The notes below the pieces were generated by a model, which worked only from the letters and a program-made list of their open reading frames with translations, was not told the origin of the DNA and did not search any database. Source: Lactarius indigo (lineage: Eukaryota; Basidiomycota; Agaricomycetes; Russulales; Russulaceae). From it: a stretch of 64,000 nucleotides of DNA. Of the stretch, positions 42,998-55,679 are shown in pieces. Every line of letters begins with the position of its first letter. Positions within the stretch are counted from its first letter, which is position 1. Location of the stretch: assembly GCA_025766275.1 (NCBI GenBank), contig JAFKAC010000005.1:682001-746000 (forward strand), given 5' to 3'. The position numbers were made by a program, and so were the translations under genes.

Positions 42998-45061
42998 TCA
43001 CGCATCCACCTTGACGAGTGCCATGTTTGTTTACGTATTCCACTGCACTATGAGACATAGGTGCGATTCCTATTTACATATGTCTCCATGTAAGAGCACT
43101 TGTGATGAATGAAACGTGGGTTTCCCACCCCAAATCGAGCCCCGACCTTGGCCCCGACATGGCATGGGTCGGCAAGCGTGACGGATGCCAACTTCGCAGC
43201 ACAATAAAATAGCGTGTGTTAAGGAGGCATGCATCATATATTTAATTTGGTAATGATTGGGCTAGAAATGAGTGAGAAACGACAGGTGTCCAACTGATGG
43301 GGGGGTCCGAATGATACTGTAGTAAGTTATGTATTTCCGAGTCGAGCTGCTGCTGAGGTCATCAAGATTTGATATCAAATTTCCGTTCTGACTATGCTGT
43401 CATTTGTCTCTGGCCCGGGCGCAGTCATGGGCACGCTTGTGGGCACGGTTTGATTTATTGTTTCTATCGTTTACTAATCCTTTGCAATGCAGTGCTCGCG
43501 CTGTCGTCAGTCTCGGCGCCGGCCCCCATGGGCCCTATTCATCATATCACTGTCATATCTCATTGTCTCGGATTCGGCTCCCTTGTTTCGTCTGACTAAA
43601 ATTAAAACAATCTGAGCTCGAATACGAGTCTTCTTGGTTCCTTGGAACCTTCCTTTTTGAAGGTGTGATTCCCTATGGGAAAATGGTAACTGTCTATTGA
43701 CGTGCAGTGGGCACAATTGTGACGCGAAGCTATCTGAGCCAGTGTCTGGGAGCCAGCGTCGACCGATGACTGAGGGTGAACTCTGATTTGTTACAAGGGG
43801 CCCCCTGTTTTGGATTTCGCCGTAGGATATGTGGCGCATGTTGTAATTTCTCGCGTAACATTGGCGATAGCGGTTGTGAAATTAAAATAAAAGGAACCGA
43901 GAAAATGAGAAAGCGAACGTATGCGAAGTCTGAGAAGTCCAAGAAGATGTCGTCGGAAAAGAATCGGTCCTAACCGGCAATACCACGAAGTCGGCAGACG
44001 CCGATACATACCGATTATGAGGCATGTTCTGACCAAATACGAAGGAATAGGGGCATGCATCCGGACGTTGAGCGATAATCTCAAGAAGTGGTCAAGCACA
44101 TTATAAAGAAATACACCTCTTTTTTTGCTTGCTGACTTGCTGCATCTGCACGCTTGCATGCGTCATTAAATTTTCCGTTGAACAGAACACGTTTCCTTTT
44201 CGTACGCATTTTCTGATGGAAGTTGTTGCCACATTGGAGTATTAATCGCTACTTTAAATGTCTCCATGGGGGAACGTTTGTCACCTGGTAACACAGGGGA
44301 GTGTTAAATACCTATGGATGAACCAGTAAAGTAGAGGGAAGGGGAGGTAAGAAAGTAGGTACAGTAAGTAGGTAGCAAGAAGGACCACGAGCAAGATTGA
44401 AGTGATGGCGAACACAAATAAAGCCCTTCCCATTCAGTAGCAACTTCTTCGCACCTTCCTGTTTTACAACGTGATTCTGGAAAAATGACAGTCTTGGCGA
44501 TGGCAACTGACCTATCTTTGGCGGGGTCGGCAAGTTGCCGAAGAATGGATATCGGAGTTCCAAAGGGATCCTGAGAAGGCCGGGAGTTCATCTTCCACCT
44601 CGCATCCTTGATAATGGTGTCTAAAATCTACAATGAAAAATGGCTTTACTCATGCAACAGTTGATGTTTAAAGACATGAAGACGACTTTGGGGCACACGG
44701 AAAATGTGAATCTTGCCTCTGACCTGATGTGACTGCCGATTTTGGCGTCCCAATTGGCGTCCCGTCGTTGGGGTATGGTTGCAACCTGACCAAAACTATG
44801 GCACAGTTAGTTACGGGTGACGTAACAAGTTAGAATGGGGTGCAGTGCAATTCCTGTAACTATATATGTACATCTCGATCTCATGACTATTCAATTGATC
44901 TCAGTTTGATCTCAGTACAGGGTACAATAGTATCGCCACTTATGGAACAGGCACCGTTCGTTCTCAGTATTACGGCTATACAAAGCTATCGCATCCACCC
45001 ATTGTCCGCTTTCGTTTGATCCTCCTCTTTCATTATCACTGTCACTGTCGTGCGACAAAGC
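42998..45061. other. Non-coding stretch
   Basis: I see no supported gene; short frames near 43,507-43,839 and 44,304-44,591 lack domain-like content. It has two isolated heptamers (43,991-43,997 and 44,733-44,739), which are about the chance expectation. Confidence 0.5.
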
Positions 45062-47580
45062 TATGAACAGCATCACCAACGATATCACCAGCCTCCGCTG
45101 CATTATAATCGACCATTGACTCCAAGTCCTTGCCAGGCCGTTCCAGCTAGCAGTACCACGACAAGAGGGTTGTGGCATAATCCTTGCTTACTTGAGAATC
45201 GCTGCCCCCTCACTAAGGGACAAGGATCCATCGATATTCTGCATTCACAAGCCTCTTTCAACCATCACTGGCCAGCCGACTGAATTAAACGAAGCACAAG
45301 TCGACCTCAGGGATTGCGTGGACACATCGGCTGAAGTCCAAACCGAATTTCCGCTCAGGTGAGGAACCAAAAGTATCAGCCACATCAACGCCATTATTAG
45401 TGTGAATGACACAGGTCAGGATACGTTTCTACCCACTGTCCGATAAAAGTCTTTAATGCTTTCCCAGATGCTTTCCCAGAGGGAGCTATTCGCCTGCAGA
45501 CCACATGATTATGAAAGGGCCCGCTTCCTCTCATCGTGATCAAATTGAGAGTTGGGGATGATATCCGATCACCTAGGCTCAACATCTGTGCTGAAAACAA
45601 TATAAGTCTAATACAGGAAGCAAAGCCAGATTTTGTCATCGCATTTGATGAGGGGTTGATGCAGAAGCGTTCCATTGGGCCTGACGTGAGTCTCACAGTC
45701 TCATCTCTCATATTTCTACTAATCCATTTTAGATACATCCATTGTATCTGCAGCTTGTGCAGTCTTCCTTATTGGAGAGGTTTGACGAATATTTTACCAG
45801 CGTGCCGGACACACACACTGCGACGTACCTGGAGTTCATCCATTACAGTGATATACTCTTCGACAAGCAAATCCTCAATCCTGCTGCCTATACTGTTAAT
45901 AAGGAGTCACATGTGTATGGTCTACTGAGGCGTATCACCTCAACATTCTCCCAAGAAAACAACAATGCTTTCCATTTGTGAGTGACTCATGATTTCCGAC
46001 TTCCCCCAAAGTTTAGACATCTTTCATAGCAACAGGCCATGGCCCCTCCATCTAAATATAACCATGCACAACAAGTCATATCGATACACACCCCGCAGCG
46101 ACTTCTCTATCACCGTGAACAGCCTCCTGGTCCTTCTTCTTGAGGTGTCTTCCGATTCAAGTGGTGCCGACGAGCGCCGTATGCTGTTGCAAGCTGCCTG
46201 CCTTGTTCACCTAGGCAACTCGCTACTTAAAACTACATCCCGGAATTACCTTGTCAAGGCAATATACATTAATCCACACTACCAGGCAGTCGAGCATACG
46301 TTATTTCAGAGGGATACCCGCGCAGGTCACATATCAGAGGTAATTATTCCACTTATTGCCATTACCGAATGACAAAACACTGACCGTCACCATAGAGTGA
46401 TGTCGAATATTTTGCTACTACGATCGAATTAACTGATAAACTGCAATCGTTCAAGTTCATTTTCCGCCTATACAATTTCCTGGAATCAATGAAAGCTCTA
46501 TCCGAGAAACTTTCAAAAGATTTTCCCCTGGTGGCATCGTCCCTTTTCAACCTTATCGCCCCGTTGGATACTCTCGGTCCAAGGTCTCGCCATAGTATGG
46601 GAACTGGCCCCCCTTCAAGGCAGCAACCAAGCGCTCCGCGTTCGGCGCCAGGCGGCCACCATCGGGTACTTATCACAGCGAAAGGATATCAGCTCACAGT
46701 AAAAGACAACCTGCAGTCGGAGGCAATAAAGAAAGCTACTAATAAAGATGGCTTGACCGTCGCATTGAAATTTCTGCACGGTGCAACAGACGAACTAGAC
46801 ATTTTGAGGTACCTTCAAAGCTTCGGCGCTGACAGTAATCATGTGATTAGGTTGCTCGAGACCATTGTCACTTCTGACAATGTTGCCATCATCGTTATGC
46901 CATGGCTATCACCCCTGGATGATTTCTTGTGTGAGCGCCCTGATGTGGCGGATTCACTGCAGACTCAGTTGTTGGAGGGCGTTTGTTTCCTGCACGAGCA
47001 TAGCATCGCTCACCTTGACTTGAAGCCCGCAAACATCCTTGTCGGTGGGTCATCATTACCACAATTGTCAATTATAGACTTCGGCCTGTCTATCCGAGTT
47101 GAGGACGAATGGACCCTGGTAGAGGGGTATCGCGGAACTCAGTCCTGGACTGCACCAGAAGTCGGAACGGAGGACGAACCCGGATTCAAGTACAGCGTGA
47201 TCCTGGCCGACCGGTGGGCCTGCGGGAGGGTACTTCAGCACATCGCACAGTCCCTTCCAAGCCACGTTGTCTCGGTGTCTAATCCAGAGTTCGATTACGC
47301 ATGCACCCAATTACTCCACTCTGAGCCAAGCAAACGCCCTCAGCTGAACAGTGTACTTCAGTTACGGAGTCCTGCGACAGCGGGTGCACAAAAACACAGT
47401 GGTGATATGGAGGTACCTGCGCTGTTGAAGCGGCACCGTAAAAGGACGACATCAGCCTGGTATGTCCGCTTTTTCTGTCATGTGTCCAACATCGTCCTCA
47501 GGTTTATACAGCGTGAGCGAAAGCCAAATACAATCGATGGCACACGACGACATCGCAATTGCGATATGACTAAATCATGA
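45062..47580 (+). CDS. Kinase-like protein with upstream nuclease-like region (possible pseudogene)
   Basis: The 3' exon (46,396-47,580) encodes a protein kinase-like domain. It shows a VAIK-type Lys in VALKFL (~46,765), a catalytic loop HLDLKPANIL (~47,011; the usual Arg of HRD is Leu), DFG (~47,078), APE (~47,153) and DRWACG. No glycine loop is evident. Upstream exons (from ~45,547) read HYSDILF, NKESHVYGLLRRITSTF and SNRPWPLHLN ... PRSDFSITVNSLLVLLLEVSS. The D-x(n)-E-V-S pattern is reminiscent of PD-(D/E)XK folds, which occur fused to kinases in fungal Crinkler-like proteins. That link is only a suggestion. The splice at ~45,978/46,017 is out of phase by one base and the 5' exons before 45,547 contain stops, so the gene may be damaged. 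Confidence 0.6.
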
Positions 47581-48976
47581 GGAGCCCGAGCTCCAGTCGC
47601 TCTCGTTCGCACTACGCCTGTGTCGCAGGATAGGAAGCACTGTACCAGCTTTTTTCTATTTGATATACCCGTTTACATTATTCTGCGGTACGTTTGTCTA
47701 GGGAATGGTCGAACTTTGATTTTTCTTTTTTGGGTGTTTCCATCATGTGTGTTGTGTTTCATACCGTATGTCTGTACTCTCTCCGCTCGTTTCGAGTTTT
47801 CTTGCTTTGTAAAACGATGTTGCTCTCGCTGTAGGGTGTACGCCCTTTAATAGCTTTTGTTTCTGCCAGTGGAGTGAGCAGACTTTGAACTTAAATTGGA
47901 CGGTGCTCGTTGCTTTGCTTTGCTTTGGTATGTTACGTGCGTGAGTAAACGGAGGCAGAGGGTGGAGAAGAGGTTCAGGCCTTCAGGGGTTGAGTGCATC
48001 GCCTTCTTCGGCCCAAAGAAGGCGACAAGTCGGATGTCTTCAACTTGAGACCTGATCCAAAAAGTTGTCAAATCACAAGAGGACGAGGTTGAGTACGGGG
48101 GCAATCGACTGGTACATTCAACGCGCGACCCCGAGAGCCTTTATACAAAACAATCAGTACCTAAGGCAAACGGGAATCGAAATGTTTAGGTCGAAAGTTG
48201 TGAGGGATAAAAGTCCAGGTGGGGAAAAGTAAATGGAAAGATGTAGTTACTAGAGAGGGTGTCAATGAAACAGAAACACGAGGTAAACACAAGATGGGAA
48301 ACACGATGGTAGGTGAAAGTGGGGGAGTCGTTAAGCAGAGGCGCATGGCTGGGGAACAGCGCCGATGATAACGACGACGCACACCAATAGTACAATCCAA
48401 ACGTTAGAAAGGAAAGATGGGCGTGTCTAATGCCCGAGACAAAGAGTGCGAACTAGAAAGATCCAACAAGAAAACAAGGTGACGAGATAGGTGACACGAT
48501 GGGAACGAGACGGAGAATGAAGGCATGGTATACTTGAGGCCATCGGCATCGCAGTTATCCCAACACAGGTAAGGTGTGGACAATCAAGAGGCATTTGACG
48601 ATGGCGCGAAAGACAGGGTTTCAATGAGGCAGGAAGTGGCTGAGATGAATGAAAGCGCCTAATTTCGGGGCCAAGGGCCGAGCTGCCCTTACAACATCAT
48701 ATGCACCTGTTCATTTTAAAAGTGCGTTCATTACTGTAATTATTTTAACCGCTCATTTAAACGTTTTGCACCGCCTGACTGCCGTGTGCATACTGGCCTC
48801 GATTTTGAACATAACCATGGCTCACCTTCGAAGGCCAGGTCAACTCTCAACTCGACTTCGACAGGATACGCATGATTTCCATAATAGAACAATTACATAT
48901 CTACGTCCCAACACAGCTTCAATGGATTGCAAGGGCGCTTACACCTCAGCTACTAACACCTAGGCCTGGCCAAATG
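47581..48976. other. Non-coding stretch
   Basis: No supported gene. A T-rich 3' flank of the kinase-like gene (47,640-47,860) is followed by mixed sequence without recognisable features. Confidence 0.45.
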
Positions 48977-49730
48977 CTAGGGGAAATGATGATGGATTGT
49001 TCCAATGCATGAGAGTGGGACAAACCTCTTCATATACGATGGAAATGGGGATCCAATCTCCACATGAGCGATGCAAGCCTGCATGTATCTGAACGAAGTT
49101 AGAAATGGACAGACAATGAGAATATAAAATAAAAACTCACTGAACAATGGCAAAACGAATCAAAGACTTGGGTGGCGCACGAGAAATATAAGGCCTCCTT
49201 TTCCCAATGAACAAAACAGCTATTTCCCCTTTCCAGGGAATGAGAGGAAAGTCATGCTGTAGGTTTGGGTTTGGACCAAGGCGATTGTCAAGGTAGCCAG
49301 TAATTAAAATCTTGTGGCCAGCAACATGGATGAGCGTATCAAATACTTCAGGCGGGAAAGCCTTTGGTAAGAAAAATGCAGCTTTGATATCAATGTAAGG
49401 GGGATCTGTCACATCCCTGTGAAGAGGGAGGACTGCATCAAAGGTGGAAGTAATACACCGGCAAGGCCATCTTGACCACAAATAACCAGATACTGCAGAA
49501 GGTCTGGTCTGAAGTATCAAAAATGAAAACTGGTTACTTGCAGAGATGAAAACAGTAAATACTTGCAGGGACGTTAGGCGGTGTGCGACGGTGGATGACC
49601 ATTGCCTATGTAGGTGAGCAAACAGATAGAGGCGAAGGGAAGGCGAAGGCAGAAGGTGAACGCTCCTGCGTACCCAAAACTTGCCCGCATGCGCCTTAAA
49701 TGCCGCGTCTGCCAAGCCTGACGCATACAT
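48977..49730 (-). CDS. Small Agaricomycete protein of unknown function
   Basis: The ATG at 49,730 (MYASGLADAAF) is the first in frame. A 54-nt GT-AG intron near 49,565-49,512 is in phase and stop-free. The conserved block is FPPEVFDTLIHVAGHKILITGYLDNRLGPNPN, given as a region at ~49,360-49,270, and WKGEIAVLFIGKRRPYISR. A second intron (49,140-49,089) joins exon 3, which ends at a TAG at 48,977-48,979 (IAHVEIGSPFPSY). The protein is about 190 residues. The family (GYLD...LFIGK...ISR) recurs in Agaricomycetes near transposons but has no known function. It is flanked on the right by repeat B, 200 bp away. Confidence 0.6.
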
Positions 49731-49930
49731 TTTAAAATGTACGAAGTGCGTAATACTTGGAAATGAAATCACAAAATAGTGGTTGGCTGAATGTCCAACA
49801 AAGACCTTCGTGATACGGAGTCACTCACATCAGACAAAAAGGATTCAAGATTACGCCCGGCGCTCCTGGCATTCAAAGTTGCCTATTTCGGAATGAGCTA
49901 ACGGCCATTGTGCTGCGCACCAATAGTCCA

Positions 49931-51047
49931 GTTCTGGGCGGCTGTCACGACATCGTGTCGTCATTGTCACCTGCTTCAAGGTCGAGAGGTCAGGGTCCAT
50001 TGTTATACTATTTTGGGTAAGCCTTACTGTGACGGGTGAGTCGCGGCGCTAGTGACCACGGTAGATATCATTGGCAAAACTCGACTCGAGTCACAACTGT
50101 ATGAATTGAACATGCACAGCTGCACATCGTTAGTGTTACTTCTTGGTCAGAGGTTAGAGTCCATTGTCATACTGTTTTGGGATGGGCTTACGTGACCACG
50201 AAAGACTCGAGTCACGAACGCACGACGTCGGCACTATTTGGTCGCATTGAGCACAAGGCATGTTCACCAAATCTACGGGGACTGACCTGCGGGTCAGGTG
50301 TACGTGAGGCGATTGCAGTTGCTAGGGTTTTGATGGCAATCCGAGCCAGGCGAAGCGCGCACTGCACCGAATGTCGGAAGTAGTCTTGAAAGCAAAGATT
50401 GTGCAAACTCGATCAAAAATATCAAACACGATTGAGTGGTCACTCGCGTACGGAAATTTGGCGTTGCACTGCGCCGCCTCGGTTCCTGACATTCGTTAGA
50501 GCAAAGATTGTTGGAGACAAAGAAATGAATGTGACGCCTACGTGCTACGGGATCAGACGCATCAAGACCGGCCAGGGCGCCATTGGCCCAGCAACGCGCG
50601 GAGTGGTGTCAAAGCTTGCCTACGCGGCTCACCAACTGATAGAGCCCATTCATAAACGGCAGCAGGTCGGAGAAGCTTGATGGTCGCACCGCGGCGGCGG
50701 CAGAAGGGAAGGTACAGAGTAGCACTGGCCTTGGACCTAGAGACCTGTAGGTGCAACAAGGAGTTGCGTGGAAAGAGGAGAGGTCGCATAGACGATGTCG
50801 AGAAAAATGAGATGGATACTCACCTGCTGACCTCCATAAATGGAGTGAGGCATGCCCGTGATGGTCCGCGACAGAGACCAGGCGAAAGGTGAGTGTCAAG
50901 TAACGAGCAACCTTCCACCAAAGCAACCAGACAGTGCGTCGAGGCCACTGGCGATAGGCGCCGTACAAAGAGAGTGGTAAAGAAGATTGCGGACACCAAG
51001 AAAGGAAGGTCGGGGAAGCGCACACTCCCATTGAGGTAACCAGACGG
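49931..51047 (+). repeat. Left terminal inverted repeat of copy B
   Basis: It is complementary to 52,021-53,155. The inner edge is CAGACGG, where the arms stop matching. Confidence 0.85.
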
Positions 51048-52020
51048 CACGTCAAGGTCACTCGCGAAGGCCGCCGGACCACCTCAAAATATGCTGCGAC
51101 AGTTGTCTCCGTACGTTCAAGGATACGCACCCACCGTCACATGTACAATCCCCCGCCATCGTCCTTGAGGTCACGCGGGAGGGGAGGGGTCAGGGTCACT
51201 AAGCCGAGATGTCAGAGGCAGTGTATAGAAAAGTAATGAGAGCGTTCACCTGGACGTTACCAGACAGAGGGCTAGACCTACAAATGTAGCGAAACTCCTT
51301 GCTCGCGCCTTACGACAAAGCATGCGTGAGAAAGGAAACGGTTAAATTTCGGGCAAAGGCATACCGATGGTTGGGGCTGCGAGCTGCAGTGACGGTGGAG
51401 GACCGAGAATTTCTTTCTGAGACTTCCTGAAGGGAGACGAATGCCTAGCAATAGAGGAGTCAGATACAGCAGCCATTAGCGAGAAAGTCGGGATAGAAGG
51501 AGGGACCCACCGAGCAACCGACAGCAAGTCAAGTCAGCCCGTGAGGGACGGCGTGCGGATGTGGAAAGATGGGTCTTGAAGGTGGGAATGGGGGAGGACA
51601 GCAAATACCTCCATCGTGTAAAGTTTTGGCAACCAGACGACCATTCGAAGCCAACCCACAAGCAAGAAGTGCATTGCGGATAGAGGAGCGCCCAAATTGG
51701 AACCAGGTCGAAAGGGGGGGGCATCAAACGCTCCCACCAAGGCAACCAGACAAAGAGTCAAGGTTACCCCGTGAGGGGTGGCGTGCGGGAAGAGGGGAGA
51801 CATTGCGTTGGACACTGTGGATACCAAAGAAATAGGGAGGTGGGGAGGTAGAACATGGGAAAAAGGGTAGGGGGAAAGAATGACTTGTGGGTAACGTGCA
51901 TGACGCGTAGTGCGGTGGACTCGGCCTTTTTCCGGAAAAGGTAAGTCATGCTCACGTGACCACGCTTCTTCAAGCTTCAAGCCTCCTTGATGTCCCCGGG
52001 CCTCGTATGTTTTTACCGCA

Positions 52021-53155
52021 CCGTCTGGTTACCTCAATGGGAGTGTGCGCTTCCCCGACCTTCCTTTCTTGGTGTCCGCAATCTTCTTTACCACTCTCTT
52101 TGTACGGCGCCTATCGCCAGTGGCCTCGACGCACTGTCTGGTTGCTTTGGTGGAAGGTTGCTCGTTACTTGACGCTCACCTTTCGCCTGGTCTCTGTCGT
52201 GGACCATCACAGGCATGCCTCACTCCATTTATGGAGGTCAGCAGGTGAGTATCCATCTCATTTTTCTCAACATCGTCTACACGACCTCTCCTCTTTCCAC
52301 GCAACTCCTTGTTGCACCTACAGGTCTCTAGGTCCAAGGCCAGTGCTACTCTGTACCTTCCCTTCCGCCGCCGCTGCGGTGCGACCATTGAGCTTCTCCG
52401 ACCTGCTGCCGTTTATGAATGGGCTCTATCAGTCGGTGAGCCGCGTAGGCAAGCTTTGACACCACTCCACGCGTTGCTGGGCCAATGGCACCCTGGCCGG
52501 TCTTGATGCGTCTGATCCCGTAGCACGTAGGCGTCACATTCATTTCTTTGTCTCCAACAATCTTTGCTCTAACGAATGTCAGGAACCGAGGCGGCGCAGT
52601 GCAACGCCAAATTTCCATACGCGAGTGACCACTCAATCGTGTTTGATATTTTTGATCGAGTTTGCACAATCTTTGCTTTCAAGACTACTTCCGACATTCG
52701 GTGCAGTGCGCGCTTCGCCTGGCTCGGATTGCCATCAAAACCCTAGCAACTGCAATCGCCTCACGTACACCTGACCCACAGGTCAGTCCCCGTAGATTTG
52801 GTGAACGTGCCTTGTGCTCAATGCGACCAAATAGTGCCGACGTCGTGCGTTCGTGACTCGAGTCTTTCGTGGTCACGTAAGCCCATCCCAAAACAGTATG
52901 ACAATGGACTCTGACCTCCGACCAAGAAGTAACACTAACGATGTGCAGCTGTGCATGTTCAATTCGTACAGTTGTGACTCGAGTCGAGTTTTGCCAATGA
53001 TATCTACCATGGTCACTAGCGCCGTGACTCACCCGTCACGGTAAGGCTTACCCAAAATAGTATAACAATGGACCCTGACCTCTCGATCTTGAAGCAGGTG
53101 ACAACAATGACGCGATGTCGTGATAGCCGCCCAGAATTGTACTACAATGGACCCT
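52021..53155 (-). repeat. Right terminal inverted repeat of copy B
   Basis: It is complementary to 49,931-51,047 and collinear with the right arm of copy A. Confidence 0.85.
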
Positions 53156-53480
53156 GATATCCACGCAGGTGATGTCTGGATAATATCACCATTGTTCCCC
53201 GGATCCAGAGAGTGAATTCTCTCTCTTGATGCCCGTCCTTGTACATCATGTAATGGAATTCGTTAATTCACTTGTTTCTTTGCAACGAAATTTGACCAAA
53301 ATCTGGTGACAATACAACCCCCTGATGGTATGCTGCGAACATTGACGTTATTGGTGAGCTACTCTTGACTCACCATCACCCATTGTCTGATCACGTGTAC
53401 AAATAATTAAAACGTTCATGTGGACTGGTTGCGGTAATCTTCTTAAATTTCCACCCAGATACCTGAGTTTGCAAGCTCCC
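53156..53480. other. Spacer between repeat B and the next gene
   Basis: No gene is seen. It contains the presumable promoter region of the gene at 53,481. Confidence 0.4.
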
Positions 53481-54596
53481 ATGGATCCTTCAGGTAGCGA
53501 CGACGACGAATGCCTCTCAGTTCAGCTAGATGGCAGTTACATGGCCCCGAATGCTGCAAAGGTTATCTTTCATTATCTTGATGTTGGTACTCACCTCATT
53601 CCACACCGACTAGAACGTCCTCCGACAGAGGTTTCCAATGAGGCGTTATTATTTGGAGCCCGATGGCCGGCTATCGAACTTGGCGAAAGTAATGGAGTGA
53701 GTCGCGTGCGCTTTACTCTGTGCTCTCAGGTATGCTGAACCGGGTCATTGTTAGCCGGTCTGTTCACCAAGTTGCTCCTTGCATGATGGCCCCAGCAACC
53801 AGGTTGTCCTCCCTTTTTTCTGCGGTGTTGGTTCATCTGACACGTATCCAGTGGAAATACCCCTGATACTGATACCGTGCATACAATGACTCAGTCGATC
53901 TTGGCTTTCCTCCACCCACACACCTCCTCTCCCTCTACGCCCCTTGTTGCCCGTGCCATGACCAGTCTGATGGCAAGTGATTTCGGCGAGGAGGAGCTTA
54001 ATCAGATTTTGAACACTCAGCTTGACTCGTTGGCTATATCCCCACAAGCCAAGCAAAATATAATTCCTGGTCTTCTTAGCATTGCAAAGCTGGCTGCCAG
54101 AGTGCAGTTGCAGGGGTATGTTTACGTGGCACTCATTCCGGTGTTTGATTCTCAGTTTTTGCCTATGTATAAGTGCACCCGTATCGACATTGCCATCACA
54201 AGCTATTCTACCTGAACCCAAGTCTGAGCTCATACACATGAACACCGACACCTCTTATCAGATGCACCAGCGACCTTTCTCTTCTCAATCTGGAAGTGGC
54301 TACACAATCTGGTACTTTAGCAGGTCAAATTTGAGTATTCTAATGCCACCCACTGTCCCCCAAGTCAAGACTGGACATCTTTATGTTCACCTTGACGCTT
54401 CTAGGGATGTCTTCCAATACTGGATTTTTACTAATCGCTGGGAGCGTGTTCAATTGGGGGCGGAGTATCCTTTGAACCATGATCGAGTTCTTGCCGTCCG
54501 TGCTAATGGAGAACCAAGTTGGGTTACTCGTGCGTCGACCGTCACCACAAAGACGAGGAAGGAGAAGGAGATTCGAGAACAATCGGTGCAAGGGTG
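53481..54596 (+). CDS. Agaricomycete protein of unknown function (C-terminal RANGEPSWVTR block)
   Basis: The ATG at 53,481 starts an acidic exon (MDPSGSDDDECLSVQLDGSY). A middle exon near 53,875-54,115 encodes helices around NQILNTQLDSLAISPQAKQN. After an intron at about 54,117-54,202, the last exon reads SGYTIWYF, KTGHLYVHLDASRDVFQYWIF and then ELNHDRVLAVRANGEPSW-like sequence, ending TGA at 54,594-54,596. The first splice junction cannot be placed without a phase problem. I recognise the C-terminal block as a recurrent Agaricomycete family without assigned function. The start exon resembles in style (acidic, ISLDG/VQLDG) the first exon of the gene at 40,637, just outside the opposite repeat. 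Confidence 0.55.
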
Positions 54597-55679
54597 ATGA
54601 CCATGGGCGTGATTATGTTGGCTGGATAGACTCTGTCGTGTATGTAAATCTAGCATCTGACTAGGCTTTTGCAATCTACCATAACTTTGATCGTTTTAAT
54701 CAACTGCCCTCTAGGCCGCCCACTTCTGTTCTCACACGACCTCTTTTTGCCGCAGACGGAGTCACTCGAGCTTTTCTGAGTTCTTGACTCGGAGCCAATC
54801 TACTGCAACTGAGTGGAGCACGTCGTGCTCTAGACTCCTTCCCTTGTCGATGCGCGACTATGGTCACACTTCACGTGTTTTTTTCCTACACTCACCTTCC
54901 TTTTTTATTGTAACTTCTCGTCTTGTTACACTCTGCAACCATGTTCTTCTAACTTACTGAGCCCACCCTGTTCCTGACAACATCACTCGTCAAGATATGC
55001 GTTCCTCGATTCGAGTTGACTCATTCGACCAATACTTTGACACCAACAAGTAGCTATTCTTCCACTGTTCCCTGGTTATTTACTACTTCTCTCGTTCAGG
55101 CCATGGCAGTTCACTGGTATCGTTTTCTCTGCATACATCCCATTTCTATGTCTTACCTTTACGATTAGTCCTCCGGTCCCAGAACATGGGCATGCTGCAC
55201 CTAGAGAAGTCCTGGCGGCCCATTACCACCTTGGAGGTTGACGGTCAGCATAGGGATGAAGTCATGCTTGGCATCAACGGCCAGAACCCAAATCAGAGAG
55301 AAATAATGCTTCTGTATGTTCTAATTTTGGGTTCCTGGTTGGTGACCTGATGTCCTGCAGTCATCATGCACACAACCAAATGCAGATCAAGCTAGATATC
55401 TGGCACAAGCCGCAGAGTAAAGCTAAAAGTTGGAAGCGTCGGCACCTCGTGATGTCCACCTCGATGGCCCTTGGCGATGCGATAAAAAAGCAGGGTATAG
55501 AACCACGTGCGCTGCCCCCACTTATCCCTCTATACGTGCGATGTTCATCCAACCTCCAGTCATAGAGCTTCGCTTTTCTGGCATCCCTACTGCACCAAGC
55601 CTTTCCTACCCTCACCGACTGCAAGACAGCGATCCATCACAACCAGCATCAGGTATGAAGAGCGACACGCACATAAGCC
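54597..55679. other. Non-coding stretch
   Basis: No supported gene. Pyrimidine-rich, with short frames near 55,350-55,565 that look random. Confidence 0.45.

Larger units (their letters stand above)
49931..53155 (+). mobile_element. Repeat copy B: complete long-TIR element
   Basis: Two ~1.1-kb inverted arms (49,931-51,047 and 52,021-53,155), about 95% identical by eye, enclose a ~970-bp centre. The same structure is repeated in inverted orientation as copy A. The right end reads GGGTCCATTGTAGTACAATTCTGGG on the minus strand; related sequence recurs twice inside each arm. No coding region is credible. The left outermost ~25 bp have diverged. I could not establish a target duplication. The family is probably a non-autonomous foldback or TIR element. 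Confidence 0.88.

Noticed and set aside
43507..44591. Short minus-strand frames (83-122 codons)
   Set aside because: They overlap each other in different frames and none has protein-like content.
50609..52459. Frames of 90-173 codons inside the A/B/C/D repeats
   Set aside because: The same DNA is open in several frames on both strands of inverted copies, with no conserved start, codon bias or domain.
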